Shown here piece by piece: positions 8,587-17,432 of a stretch of DNA of 64,000 nt (position 1 is its first letter; each line of letters opens with the position of its first letter). A model generated the notes under the pieces. The model did no database searches and was not told the DNA's origin. It was given only the letters and a program-made list of their open reading frames with translations. A program made the translations under genes and the position numbers. The DNA is from JBCCQH01 sp039024435 (lineage in GTDB: Bacteria; Bacteroidota; Bacteroidia; J057; JADKCL01): assembly GCA_039024435.1 (NCBI GenBank), contig JBCCQH010000024.1, positions 10,216 to 74,215 on the forward strand, in the 5' to 3' direction.

Positions 8587-9729
8587 CTAGGTCCGGTTCA
8601 GAAAGGTGCGGATTCGCTCGGCGACTTCCTGCAATTCGGCGTCGGTGATGCCCGTCGAGGAGGGTAGGGTAAGGGAATGCTCATAGCGGGTGTGGCTGTG
8701 GTCCTGCACCTGGATGTAGCGGCAATCGCGGTAGACCGGCAAGCGATTGATTGGCACCCACAACTTGCGGGTTTGGATGTCAAACATGTTGAGGACTTCC
8801 TCCAATTGCCGGGTTTCGGGGTGAAAAATGGTGTGCAACCAGTGATTCGGTGCCTGTTCTGCCGGATCGAATTGGATGGATTCCAGATTTGGAATGCCGG
8901 CGAGGGCTTCCGTATAGAAAGCGTGAATTTCTCGTTTCTGATTGAGAAATGGTTCTATGCGGACCAATTGGGCCCGTCCGAGGGCGGCATTAAGATTGGG
9001 CAAGCGGTAGTTGTAGCCGACGCGATCGTGGATGTACTCGGCGGAAAATGATTTGGCCTGGGTGGACAGGTGCCGTGCGGTTTCCGCGAGTTGGGGATCA
9101 TTGGTGAGGACCATGCCGCCCCCTCCGGTGGTGAGGACTTTGTTTCCGTTGAAGCTGAGGGTGCTCAGGAGGCCGTGGCTTCCGGCGTGTTTTTCCTGGT
9201 AGCGGGAACCAAGGGCCTCGGCGGCATCTTCGACCACGGGAATTCCCCGTTCCCGGGCCAGCGCAACCAGGCGGGGCAGATCGGGGCTGTAACCCATGAC
9301 GTGGACGGGCAACAGGGCGGCGATGCGCTGCCCACCTTCCTTGGCGTAGGATTTTCCCTGGCGAAATTCCGTCTCTTCTTCCAAATACTTCTGGACGAGG
9401 GCGGGATCAATTTGCAGCGTCGCCGGATCAATGTCGAACAGCACGGGCTCCGCGCCCCGGTAGGACACCGCATTCACCGAAGCGACAAAAGTCAGGTTGG
9501 GGGCGAGCACCAGGTCACCGTGCCCGACGCCCGCAACCTGGAGGGCCAGGTGCAGTGCGCTTGTGCCGGAACTGGTGGCCACCCCAAAGCGCATGCCACA
9601 GTAAGCGGCAATTTCTTCTTCAAAGCGCGTGACATCGGGTCCGGCGGAGGAAACCCAACCGTCGCGGACGACTTGGGCGACAGCTTCGCTTTCGGCTTCG
9701 CCCAGATTCGGTATGGAAAGAGGGATCAT
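8587..9729 (-). CDS. DegT/DnrJ/EryC1/StrS (LegC-like) PLP sugar aminotransferase
   Basis: This is a 380-aa fold-type I aminotransferase. The start at 9729 is chosen because MIPLSIPNLGEAE opens the conserved domain. DGWVSSAG at 23-30 resembles the LegC subgroup. D168 (VVEDAAEALGS) should hold the pyridine nitrogen, and K197 (LSFNGNK) should form the Schiff base with PLP. Such enzymes transfer an amino group from glutamate to a keto-sugar nucleotide for surface glycans. The ATG overlaps the stop of the epimerase gene by 1 nt (TAATG), so the two enzymes probably act in one sugar-nucleotide pathway. No transporter or other glycan gene is adjacent. Confidence 0.88.
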   Translation of the reverse strand: MIPLSIPNLGEAESEAVAQVVRDGWVSSAGPDVTRFEEEIAAYCGMRFGVATSSGTSALHLALQVAGVGHGDLVLAPNLTFVASVNAVSYRGAEPVLFDIDPATLQIDPALVQKYLEEETEFRQGKSYAKEGGQRIAALLPVHVMGYSPDLPRLVALARERGIPVVEDAAEALGSRYQEKHAGSHGLLSTLSFNGNKVLTTGGGGMVLTNDPQLAETARHLSTQAKSFSAEYIHDRVGYNYRLPNLNAALGRAQLVRIEPFLNQKREIHAFYTEALAGIPNLESIQFDPAEQAPNHWLHTIFHPETRQLEEVLNMFDIQTRKLWVPINRLPVYRDCRYIQVQDHSHTRYEHSLTLPSSTGITDAELQEVAERIRTFLNRT

Positions 9730-10709
9730 TAGGTATTTCGGTAAGTGGCCGCGTCGGGATCGGCAATCAACCCCGAAGTGACCAGTCGGTTGAGTTCGCG
9801 GATGCCTTCGGGCACGCGGCGGGTGAGGGTAAAGTTGAGTTCGCGCTGGATGCGCGAAAAGTCGACACGGTAGTTGCGCACGTCGGCCGCGGGACCGGTG
9901 CCGTACTTGACCTTGCCTTGGGGGGCGATTTCCGAGATCGCCCGGACGATCATCTCCTTGGTGTAGTTCTCTTGGGAATCGCCGACGTTGTAGACCTTGC
10001 TGTGCATGGGGCCGGGACCTGCTTCCAGAACTTTTACGACTGATCGGGCCAGGTCCCGCACGTGGCAATAGGGCCGCCAGAGTTTTTCCCCAAAGATGAG
10101 CAGTTCCCGCCCCAGGCTCAGGTCGCGGGTGAAATGGTTGACGGAAAGGTCAAAGCGCACCCGCGGGGAAAAACCGTAGGCGGTAGCAAAGCGCAGGATG
10201 GTGGCCGCCATTCCTGGCACCGGATGGTCCAGCAGGTAGCGCTCGAATCCGACTTTGAGCCGGGCGTAGTGCGACTGCGGATTCAGTGGCGCGTTTTCGC
10301 CCAGCAATTGCTCACCTTCCATGACGCCGTAATTGCTGGTCGTGGAGGCAAAGACAAAGTGCTTTACCCCGGCCGCTTGGCACCGCTGGTAGAGGGTGAC
10401 GGTGGCGGTGTCCATGACTTCGCTTGCTTCCTCGGGAAACTTTTGGCACGCGGGATCCCCGACGATTGCGGCGAGGTGGACTACGGCGTGGACATCGCCG
10501 AGGCAGCGGGTGACCCGGGTAGCATCGCGCAGGTCACCCTTGACGAATTCGAAGTGGTCGCTCGGGGCCAGTTCCACCAAGGAGGCCCCCCCGAAGAGCA
10601 GGCGGTCGAGGCCGCGCACGGCAAATCCGGCGGTCAGCAATTGTCGGCAAAGCACCGCTCCCACGTAGCCCGCCGCACCGGTAACCAGAATTTTGTGCCG
10701 ATCTGTCAT
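9729..10709 (-). CDS. NAD-dependent epimerase/dehydratase (extended SDR)
   Basis: The protein is 326 aa. The Rossmann glycine motif GAAGYVG is at 11-17, followed by acidic D35 for NAD(H). The catalytic set is S/T near 122-125 (ASTTSNYG) with Y148 and K152 (YARLK). It belongs to the sugar-nucleotide epimerase/dehydratase branch and supplies a keto- or epimerised sugar, probably to the downstream aminotransferase, with which it shares 1 nt. A 7/8 -7 box match (TAAATTCG) sits 5 nt before the ATG. The exact sugar is not deducible. Confidence 0.88.
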   Translation of the reverse strand: MTDRHKILVTGAAGYVGAVLCRQLLTAGFAVRGLDRLLFGGASLVELAPSDHFEFVKGDLRDATRVTRCLGDVHAVVHLAAIVGDPACQKFPEEASEVMDTATVTLYQRCQAAGVKHFVFASTTSNYGVMEGEQLLGENAPLNPQSHYARLKVGFERYLLDHPVPGMAATILRFATAYGFSPRVRFDLSVNHFTRDLSLGRELLIFGEKLWRPYCHVRDLARSVVKVLEAGPGPMHSKVYNVGDSQENYTKEMIVRAISEIAPQGKVKYGTGPAADVRNYRVDFSRIQRELNFTLTRRVPEGIRELNRLVTSGLIADPDAATYRNT

Positions 10710-11198
10710 GTGGGCGAATTTAATTTATAAATCTCGTTCCGAACAATCGAAACTGAAGAACTGCAGGAAATTGTCGGGGTCGGAAGCGCGGCTTGGGAAT
10801 GGGGGAGCAGAGACGAGATATAAGCGTGGACTTAGGTGGACACGGTATTGCTGGAAAATGGCCGGGTCGGCAAGGGGCAAACGATCCGTTTCGGAAGGCG
10901 GGAACGGGAATTTTCGAAGTGATTTCCGGGGGAAATTTACCTGACAAATTGGCGGTGGGGGTGGTTTTGGAATGTGACGAAATTGCCTTTATTTAGCACC
11001 TGAGCAATTACAAGAGAGCAAATTACAAACAGCTTTTCATCGCATTTTCCGACGGTTTTGGTACCGATTTCCCCAGCTTGACCGAGGCAAATCCGGGCAA
11101 GTGGTAGGTAGTGGATCGGAGGAGAAATGGCGATGCATTTGATGCCGTATTTGAAGAACAAACCTGTTTGAGTCGCGTCGGAACGAGCAAGCAGCGTG
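10710..11198. other. Long intergenic region upstream of the giant-gene operon
   Basis: About 490 nt between the divergent epimerase gene and the leader hairpin. The short open frames here (for example 10793-10996) lack a credible start context or any recognisable sequence. I saw no tRNA, repeat or perfect TAnnTTTG box. The promoter of the large operon should lie here or just before 11262 (TATACTTC at about 11250 is a 6/8 match). Confidence 0.4.
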
Positions 11199-11227
11199 GA
11201 TCTCCGGACTTCGGTCCTGCGGAGATC
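11199..11227 (+). promoter_or_regulatory. Leader hairpin with cUUCGg tetraloop upstream of the giant-gene operon
   Basis: An 8-bp perfect arm pair (GATCTCCG at 11199-11206, CGGAGATC at 11220-11227) encloses a second stem closed by GGAC-TTCG-GTCC, the very stable UUCG tetraloop, with a 3-nt bulge. It ends 34 nt before the ATG at 11262. No T-run follows, so it is not a simple terminator. It could protect the 5' end of a long mRNA or control access to it; this is inference. Confidence 0.6.
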
Positions 11228-11261
11228 TATTCCTGAATTCTTCAATTTATATACTTCAATT

Positions 11262-13913
11262 ATGGCAATAACGAAAAAGAGATTCGGGCCGGCCTTTAAT
11301 GATGCGAACCCCTGGTTGACGAAGGGGGTTCATTTCATCTCCGAAGGCTACAATTCCGAGGCTTCTTTCTACAATGATGTCAAGAAGGTAACCGATGCCA
11401 TCCAGAAGATGGATCCTTTCTCCCTAACGAAGATGAATAAATACTGGATGACAGTATATACGCACTACGTTGCTGTGGGATCGCAAGGAGGAGCCGATTC
11501 TGGGATTCATTTTGGCAGTTCGGGACCTTCCTCCGGGTCCACCGCCCTGGATTCCTGGTACCATACTGGGAACAACACGCTGAATCTGGATATGGCCAAG
11601 GTTCAGGCTGTTCTGGCGACGCTCAACATACGCGACGCTGACGACAACAACATCAATATCAAAACCACCTTCTTTTCCGATACCAATTCAGCGTCAGGAG
11701 AACAGCGACTGTCCTGGGATTGCGTATTTGTGGTACTCATTCCGGAGGTAACCAGCCAGGTTTCGGTGGCGAATCGGACCCGGGTTGAGGCAGAACTGAT
11801 TCCCGGAAGCGCTACGGATCCTTACGTGGTGGCAACTTCCGTCAATGGGCTGCACCACCAAGTGGTCGCCCGCGGACTTTGTAAGATCATGGGCTTGCAG
11901 GATGAATACGAGGAACTGGGATCGGCAACCTTGAACAACGATCAAGAGAAAGTCCTGGCCCTGGCCCCCAATATTGTTCGCCTGGATACGCCGCCTACGG
12001 GAACTCCCGCTACGGACTTCAAGTACTATGAATACTTGTCTCCGACCGAGCAGTCATCTGGATTTACCGTAGTTTCCAATCCCAATCCTTCCAGCCCAAA
12101 TTCTGTCCTGGAAACCAAGCCAGTTTTTCCGAGTGGTTTTGAGATGCACGAAGGGGCCGGTAGACAGGCGACGAAGTACTATCGCTCTGCTTCGGATGGC
12201 TTGATGCGCCGAAAAATCGGTGACAATTCGCTTCCGGTCAAAACCATGCCCTTGGAAGTAAGTCCGTTGGGAAATATGCACTTGCGGGACAGCATCTATG
12301 GAATTCGGGAGGGAAGCACCCTCAAGTTTGAAGACCTGTGCAAGCAGACCAATCAATTCGACCGAGCGGAATTCCGCTGGCTGAATGTGACGAAAGTTGA
12401 TTCGGGATTCTTTTCTGCGGTCAACAATGAGCACTTCGTGCCCACGTTTTACTATTTCGATGACGATGACGATCCCAAGTGGGATTACAAGCATGACCTG
12501 AACGCCACCGATGGAATCGTCTTCAAGGATGCCAAAATCAAGTGGCAGGATGGATCATCAACTTCTCATTCCAATGTCTTTAAGCGTTTGGAATTTGTCG
12601 ATCTCAAGATCATTTGGGACGATAATACTTTCAATGACATTGATCTGGGTGCGGACATCGCGGCGGCCGGAGGCAGCGGTTCGGCAGTTACCGTACAATA
12701 CAAATATGGCGGAAAACACCGCTTATATGATTTCCAGCGGGGCCACAAGCTGAGCATCAACCGCAAGTTCCCCAATGCCAGCAACGTTCAGTGGGAGTAC
12801 TGGATCGACATTACCGTCTGTTTCCGTGATGTCGAAGCCGACTTTGAGCCGGGTGGCGCCCTGGAAGCGATGAAGGTATTTCCGGAGATTACCTTCAAGT
12901 GGCAAGGCTACCAAGGATTTACCAAAAAGGTCAAGGAGTTCCAGGGAACGGTAAAAATTACGAAGAACCCGATGTCTTCGGGCAACAACAATAACTACTG
13001 CAACTTCTTCACCGATTCCAACTATCCCCAAAAACCGAGTATTCGGAAAGGGCAGAAACTGGTCGACTTCCTTCCCTGGGCGGGAGCGTACGTTGCTGGA
13101 TTCACTATGTTGTACCCTTCCTGGAGCTACATATTTGAATACGTCCATACCGAAATTCAGAACTCAGTCGAGCACACGATGGTTATCGGACCGGCATCGG
13201 GTATGCCGGCGAAGGAAAAGTCGCGTAGCCTCAAATATCCGAACCCAGAAGCCACTTCCCTGGGGGGTTGGGATTACGAGTGTACGAAGGAGCCCCGGCA
13301 GGGCGCTTACGACAACATTCACACCCACGGTTATATGGGTATGCACCATAAAGGTGACACTTCGAAAAGGATTATGATGGCACCTTTCTGCCAGGAGTCC
13401 TGCGTACACATGCACTGGCGCTGGGGAGTAGAAGGAACCAAGGTTGCTGGCATCGCCTTTAATGGTACCAGTCCCGTGATGTTCAAGGGTTGGTCGAAGA
13501 GCAAGAAAAAAGCCGTCATGGGCGCTCCGCAAATTCCGCCGAATCAAGAACTGAAGGTCAAGGTCGAGGACAGCACGGGAGGCTCTACCATCTCGGCGAA
13601 CAAAGACAAAGTCATTTCCTATAAAGTCAAAGTTAATCGACCCAAGGCTGGCTGCCGGCAAGTGATCATGGAGAACGGATTCAGTATTGCCTACCGCGAT
13701 AACTGGATCATGCGTGACATCATGGGTCTGACCTACTTTGAAGACAATTACACGGGAACGGGTCTGACCGGCCACCAAAAGATGATGCAGCTCTACAGTT
13801 TCATTCGTTTCCTGTGGGACTACGCACATCCTCCGTTTTCAGTACAGAAGACGACTCAGATGGTACCGGAAGGACCTTCTATGCCGATCGCTTTCGACTT
13901 GGTTAACCTGTAA
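11262..13913 (+). CDS. Giant-operon gene 1: 883-aa protein with relic metallopeptidase-like motif
   Basis: The ATG at 11262 follows an AT-rich leader and is preferred to an upstream in-frame ATG at 11196, which lies just before the hairpin. There is no signal peptide or membrane segment. Residues 203-217 (ARGLCKIMGLQDEYE) align with the IgA-peptidase M64-type pattern HExGHxxxGLxDEYE, but both His and the Glu of HExxH are replaced, so this is probably not an active protease. A His/Cys-rich stretch follows at 687-718 (HTH, MHH, C710, C714, HMHWRWG) that could bind metal. The rest is beta-rich. It opens the five-gene block, with 15 nt to the next gene. Function unknown. Confidence 0.75.
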   Translation: MAITKKRFGPAFNDANPWLTKGVHFISEGYNSEASFYNDVKKVTDAIQKMDPFSLTKMNKYWMTVYTHYVAVGSQGGADSGIHFGSSGPSSGSTALDSWYHTGNNTLNLDMAKVQAVLATLNIRDADDNNINIKTTFFSDTNSASGEQRLSWDCVFVVLIPEVTSQVSVANRTRVEAELIPGSATDPYVVATSVNGLHHQVVARGLCKIMGLQDEYEELGSATLNNDQEKVLALAPNIVRLDTPPTGTPATDFKYYEYLSPTEQSSGFTVVSNPNPSSPNSVLETKPVFPSGFEMHEGAGRQATKYYRSASDGLMRRKIGDNSLPVKTMPLEVSPLGNMHLRDSIYGIREGSTLKFEDLCKQTNQFDRAEFRWLNVTKVDSGFFSAVNNEHFVPTFYYFDDDDDPKWDYKHDLNATDGIVFKDAKIKWQDGSSTSHSNVFKRLEFVDLKIIWDDNTFNDIDLGADIAAAGGSGSAVTVQYKYGGKHRLYDFQRGHKLSINRKFPNASNVQWEYWIDITVCFRDVEADFEPGGALEAMKVFPEITFKWQGYQGFTKKVKEFQGTVKITKNPMSSGNNNNYCNFFTDSNYPQKPSIRKGQKLVDFLPWAGAYVAGFTMLYPSWSYIFEYVHTEIQNSVEHTMVIGPASGMPAKEKSRSLKYPNPEATSLGGWDYECTKEPRQGAYDNIHTHGYMGMHHKGDTSKRIMMAPFCQESCVHMHWRWGVEGTKVAGIAFNGTSPVMFKGWSKSKKKAVMGAPQIPPNQELKVKVEDSTGGSTISANKDKVISYKVKVNRPKAGCRQVIMENGFSIAYRDNWIMRDIMGLTYFEDNYTGTGLTGHQKMMQLYSFIRFLWDYAHPPFSVQKTTQMVPEGPSMPIAFDLVNL

Positions 13914-13928
13914 AATTATTCATCAGTT

Positions 13929-16900
13929 ATGTCATTTTTTTCAAAAGTAATGACCGAACTCCGGGTCTTATTTGGCCGGATTGAGGATCATTTTGAGGAT
14001 GCCAACGAAGTAGAAAGTCTGATGCTCGAGTTGGGCTGGATTTCTACCGTTGACATCTCCGCCGTGAGTAGCTTGAGGACAACGATGGACTTACAAGGAA
14101 CCATCGATAACCTCGCAACGATTGTTGAACAAATCATCAACAAAGACGGCGATGTCGTAGCCCTGGCTCAGTCCGCCGCTACCCTCGTCAAAGACCTGTA
14201 CGATAAAATTGCACAGTTCAATGTCCCTCCTACCAGCGCTGGTTCACTCCTCGCTCCCTTCAATTCGTCAGCATTCTGGCAAGCGATGGCCGACGATCTC
14301 ATTGATTATTTGATCGTCGAGTACCTCAAAGAAGAAAAGCCCGTTGTATACGCCGTGATGCTGCTTCCGGGGATCATCACCGAAGAAGACGTGTCTCCGA
14401 CGGGGACAAATCGGGTGGACTACACGAAGCGGCAGATCCACTGGGATCGCTTGATCAAGCTGCTCACCCAGCCGGGTCAGTTGTTCAAAGAGGTCTACCA
14501 TTGGGATGACGCCCCGAATAGCCTTGAGTACAACAAGGCCCTGGAGAATGTCGAGAAATTGCTGCACGCGCTCAAAGTTCCGGCGACAATTTCTACTCCT
14601 TACGACAACCTCGGCAGTACTTACTACTCGGATGCCGACCTGATCTCGCAGGAGATCAAGTCGCTCAAGCTCCCCTTCTTCAAAGGGATGCGGAGTGGTC
14701 GGCCGAAAGCTTCGGCCGAAGTCGGTTTGGAAATCATGCCGGTGCCGGATACTGCCCTTAGTGGCGCCGATCCGACCGGTTTCCTGATGACGCCGATTGT
14801 CCGGGGCGATATGAGCCACGAGATTACGATTGGTGATAAGTTTGTGTTGGAACTTTCCGGAGGCTTAGATGCTACCGGGGCCGTCGTGGCCACCGTTCGC
14901 CCGAGTGGGGCCGCTCTGACGACCAACCTTTCCGCTACGATCATTGAAGCAGTTGCCAAGTTGAAGCAAGGCGATGACAAAACGATCTACCTCATCGGTT
15001 CTAAGGATGAATCAAACCTCAGCCTGAACAATTTCGAGGTATCAGTGGAAGTCAAAGGTCAGCTTACTGACCCGGAAATCATCTTCAAGATCGGCTCGAA
15101 CCCCGACAAGGAAGGCTCCGGTCTCAAACTCCAGATCATGCCCGGCGAGGGCGATGGATTCCTCCAGAAGATCATGGGCGAAGACCCGATTGAAGTCAAG
15201 GCCCAAGGTCAGATCACTTGGTCCTCGAAGTCCGGCCTCGGTTTCAACGGCAACATCGGCTTCTCCTTCAACATTCCGCTCAACCTCAACCTGGGCCCGA
15301 TCCTTTTCAAGGACCTCGTCATCAAAGGCGCGGCCGGCTCGGGAACCAGCAAGATCGATATGGGTGTGGGTGCCGTACTGAAGCTCGGTCCGTTTACCGC
15401 GACCGTGCAGGAAATCGGTGCGAGCATGAAGCTCAAGGAAAAGACCGCCGGCTCCGATTCGGGCATCTTCGGCAATATGGACCTCGAGTGGGGCTTCAAG
15501 CCGCCGACCGGAATCGGACTGGCCCTGGACAGCGACGCCATCAAAGGCGGGGGTTTCCTCTCGTTTGAGTACGACGAAGAACGCTACGTGGGGATGATCG
15601 AACTGTCCATCAAGGACAAGATCTCGGTCACAGCGATTGGGTTGCTGACCACCCGGATGCCGGATGGGAGCAAGGGATTCTCTCTGCTGCTGCTGATTAC
15701 GGCGCAATTCCCGCCCCTGCAGCTCGGCTTCGGCTTCACGCTCAGTGGGGTCGGTGGTCTGATTGGGGTCAACCGCACGATGGTGCTCGATGCCTTGCGC
15801 GATGGTGTACGGACCGGAGCCCTGGAAAGTATCCTCTTTCCGACGGATGTCGTCGAAAATGCCAACCAGATCATCAACGATCTGCGGACCATTTTCCCGC
15901 CGCAGGAAGGGCGCTTTGCCTTCGGCCCGATGGGCAAAATTGGCTGGGGGACCCCGACCCTCATCGATATGGAAGTGGGTCTGCTCATCGAATTGCCGTC
16001 CCCGGTTCGGATCGCCCTGCTGGGGATCATCCGCGCCATCCTGCCCGACGAAGACGCTGCTCTGGTCAAGATCCAGGTGGCCTTCCTGGGAACCATCGAT
16101 TTCGAGAAGAAGTACATCACTTTCGACGCCAGTATCTTTGACTCGCGCTTGCTGACTTTCACCTTGGAAGGCGACATGGTCGTGCGGATCAAGTGGGGCG
16201 ACAATTCGAACTTCATCTTCTCCGTCGGTGGCTTCCACCCAGATTACAAGAAGCCGCCGCTTCCTGTACCGCAGATGCGCCGCTTGACGATCAACCTGAT
16301 CAACAAGAAGAAGCTCAAGCTGACCTGCAAGAGCTACATGGCTGTCACCTCGAACACGGTTCAGTTTGGTTCGCGGATCGATCTGTGGGCGGATGCTCCG
16401 CTGAAGTTCACCGTTTCCGGTCACGCCGCCTTCGATGCACTGTTCCAGTTTGATCCTTTCTACTTCAAGATTTCGTTCTCCGCCGGCCTCGCGGTCAAGT
16501 GGAAGAGCAAGTCGCTGGCCAGCGTTTCGCTGTCCGCTATCGTGGAAGGTCCTACCCCATGGCACGTGCAGGGCAAGGTCAAGCTCAAGTTTGGTCCCTT
16601 CAAGATTACCTTCAAGATCAACGAGACTTGGGGTCAGCAGAAGGACACCACCCTGCCCGACGTCAATGTCATGCCCAAGGTCAAGGAAGCCCTGGAAAAC
16701 AAGGCCAACTGGCTCGCCGGTCCGGCCGGAACGACCGACAAATTGGTGGTGTTGCGCGATCTCGAAGGATTGCCGCCGACCGACGTCGTCGCCCATCCGG
16801 ATTCGGTCATGGGTGTGATGCAGAAAGTGGTGCCGCTGCGGACGACCATTACCCAGTTCAGCAATCAGAAGCCGGCCGATTACGACAATTTCGACCTGGA

Positions 16901-17429
16901 AATGCTGGATGGAGACGGCAACCCGTTCACCGAGGACTACCTGAAGGAAGAGTTTGCCCCGGCAAGCTATTTCACCCTCAACGAGGACCAGAAGCTCAGT
17001 CGACCCAGCTTTGAGAAGTACGATGCCGGTATCCAGGTCCGGGGGACCAGTGACTGGTACGGAAGCTTCTTCCGGGAGCGGGAACTGGCGTACGAGCGGA
17101 TCGTGATGGATTCGCGGTATGTGCCGCAGTACGCTACTTTGGCCGTCCACCAGCCCACCGAATCCCAGTTCAACGCCTGGATCCGCAATGGATCGGCCGC
17201 CCAAGCCAAAATGGGATCGAAAAACGTGAAGATCTCGCCCCTCGCTCCGGGTCAGGTGAGCCTCGCCACCGATTCGTTTTCCATCGTCACCAACAGCAAC
17301 CTCAACGTCTTTGAAGGCCGCACGGCAGCCTCCATGGGTGAAGCCCAGGCCATGTTGGATGCGGTAATCGCCGAGCGTCCCGAGTTGACTTACCGATTGG
17401 ATGTAGTACCCACATTTGAAACTCTTTAA
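13929..17429 (+). CDS. Giant-operon gene 2: DUF6603-like protein
   Basis: This 1166-aa protein has no signal peptide. Residues 1-150 are helical. About 420-960 is beta-rich with long amphipathic strands and matches what I remember of DUF6603, including LRDGVRTGALESILFP, FGPMGKIGWGTPTLI and VGGFHPDYKKPP (near 766). DUF6603 has no established function. The C-terminal 200 residues look unrelated to that domain. Lys and Asn codons are nearly all AAG and AAC, suggesting high expression. Only 3 nt separate its stop from the next ATG. The gene lies wholly inside the same-strand block, which implies co-transcription. Confidence 0.8.
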   Translation: MSFFSKVMTELRVLFGRIEDHFEDANEVESLMLELGWISTVDISAVSSLRTTMDLQGTIDNLATIVEQIINKDGDVVALAQSAATLVKDLYDKIAQFNVPPTSAGSLLAPFNSSAFWQAMADDLIDYLIVEYLKEEKPVVYAVMLLPGIITEEDVSPTGTNRVDYTKRQIHWDRLIKLLTQPGQLFKEVYHWDDAPNSLEYNKALENVEKLLHALKVPATISTPYDNLGSTYYSDADLISQEIKSLKLPFFKGMRSGRPKASAEVGLEIMPVPDTALSGADPTGFLMTPIVRGDMSHEITIGDKFVLELSGGLDATGAVVATVRPSGAALTTNLSATIIEAVAKLKQGDDKTIYLIGSKDESNLSLNNFEVSVEVKGQLTDPEIIFKIGSNPDKEGSGLKLQIMPGEGDGFLQKIMGEDPIEVKAQGQITWSSKSGLGFNGNIGFSFNIPLNLNLGPILFKDLVIKGAAGSGTSKIDMGVGAVLKLGPFTATVQEIGASMKLKEKTAGSDSGIFGNMDLEWGFKPPTGIGLALDSDAIKGGGFLSFEYDEERYVGMIELSIKDKISVTAIGLLTTRMPDGSKGFSLLLLITAQFPPLQLGFGFTLSGVGGLIGVNRTMVLDALRDGVRTGALESILFPTDVVENANQIINDLRTIFPPQEGRFAFGPMGKIGWGTPTLIDMEVGLLIELPSPVRIALLGIIRAILPDEDAALVKIQVAFLGTIDFEKKYITFDASIFDSRLLTFTLEGDMVVRIKWGDNSNFIFSVGGFHPDYKKPPLPVPQMRRLTINLINKKKLKLTCKSYMAVTSNTVQFGSRIDLWADAPLKFTVSGHAAFDALFQFDPFYFKISFSAGLAVKWKSKSLASVSLSAIVEGPTPWHVQGKVKLKFGPFKITFKINETWGQQKDTTLPDVNVMPKVKEALENKANWLAGPAGTTDKLVVLRDLEGLPPTDVVAHPDSVMGVMQKVVPLRTTITQFSNQKPADYDNFDLEMLDGDGNPFTEDYLKEEFAPASYFTLNEDQKLSRPSFEKYDAGIQVRGTSDWYGSFFRERELAYERIVMDSRYVPQYATLAVHQPTESQFNAWIRNGSAAQAKMGSKNVKISPLAPGQVSLATDSFSIVTNSNLNVFEGRTAASMGEAQAMLDAVIAERPELTYRLDVVPTFETL

Positions 17430-17432
17430 AAC

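Noticed and set aside
10793..10996. Small ORFs in the long gap before the giant operon
   Set aside because: No start context, no recognisable sequence, and no consistency of codon use with real neighbouring genes.
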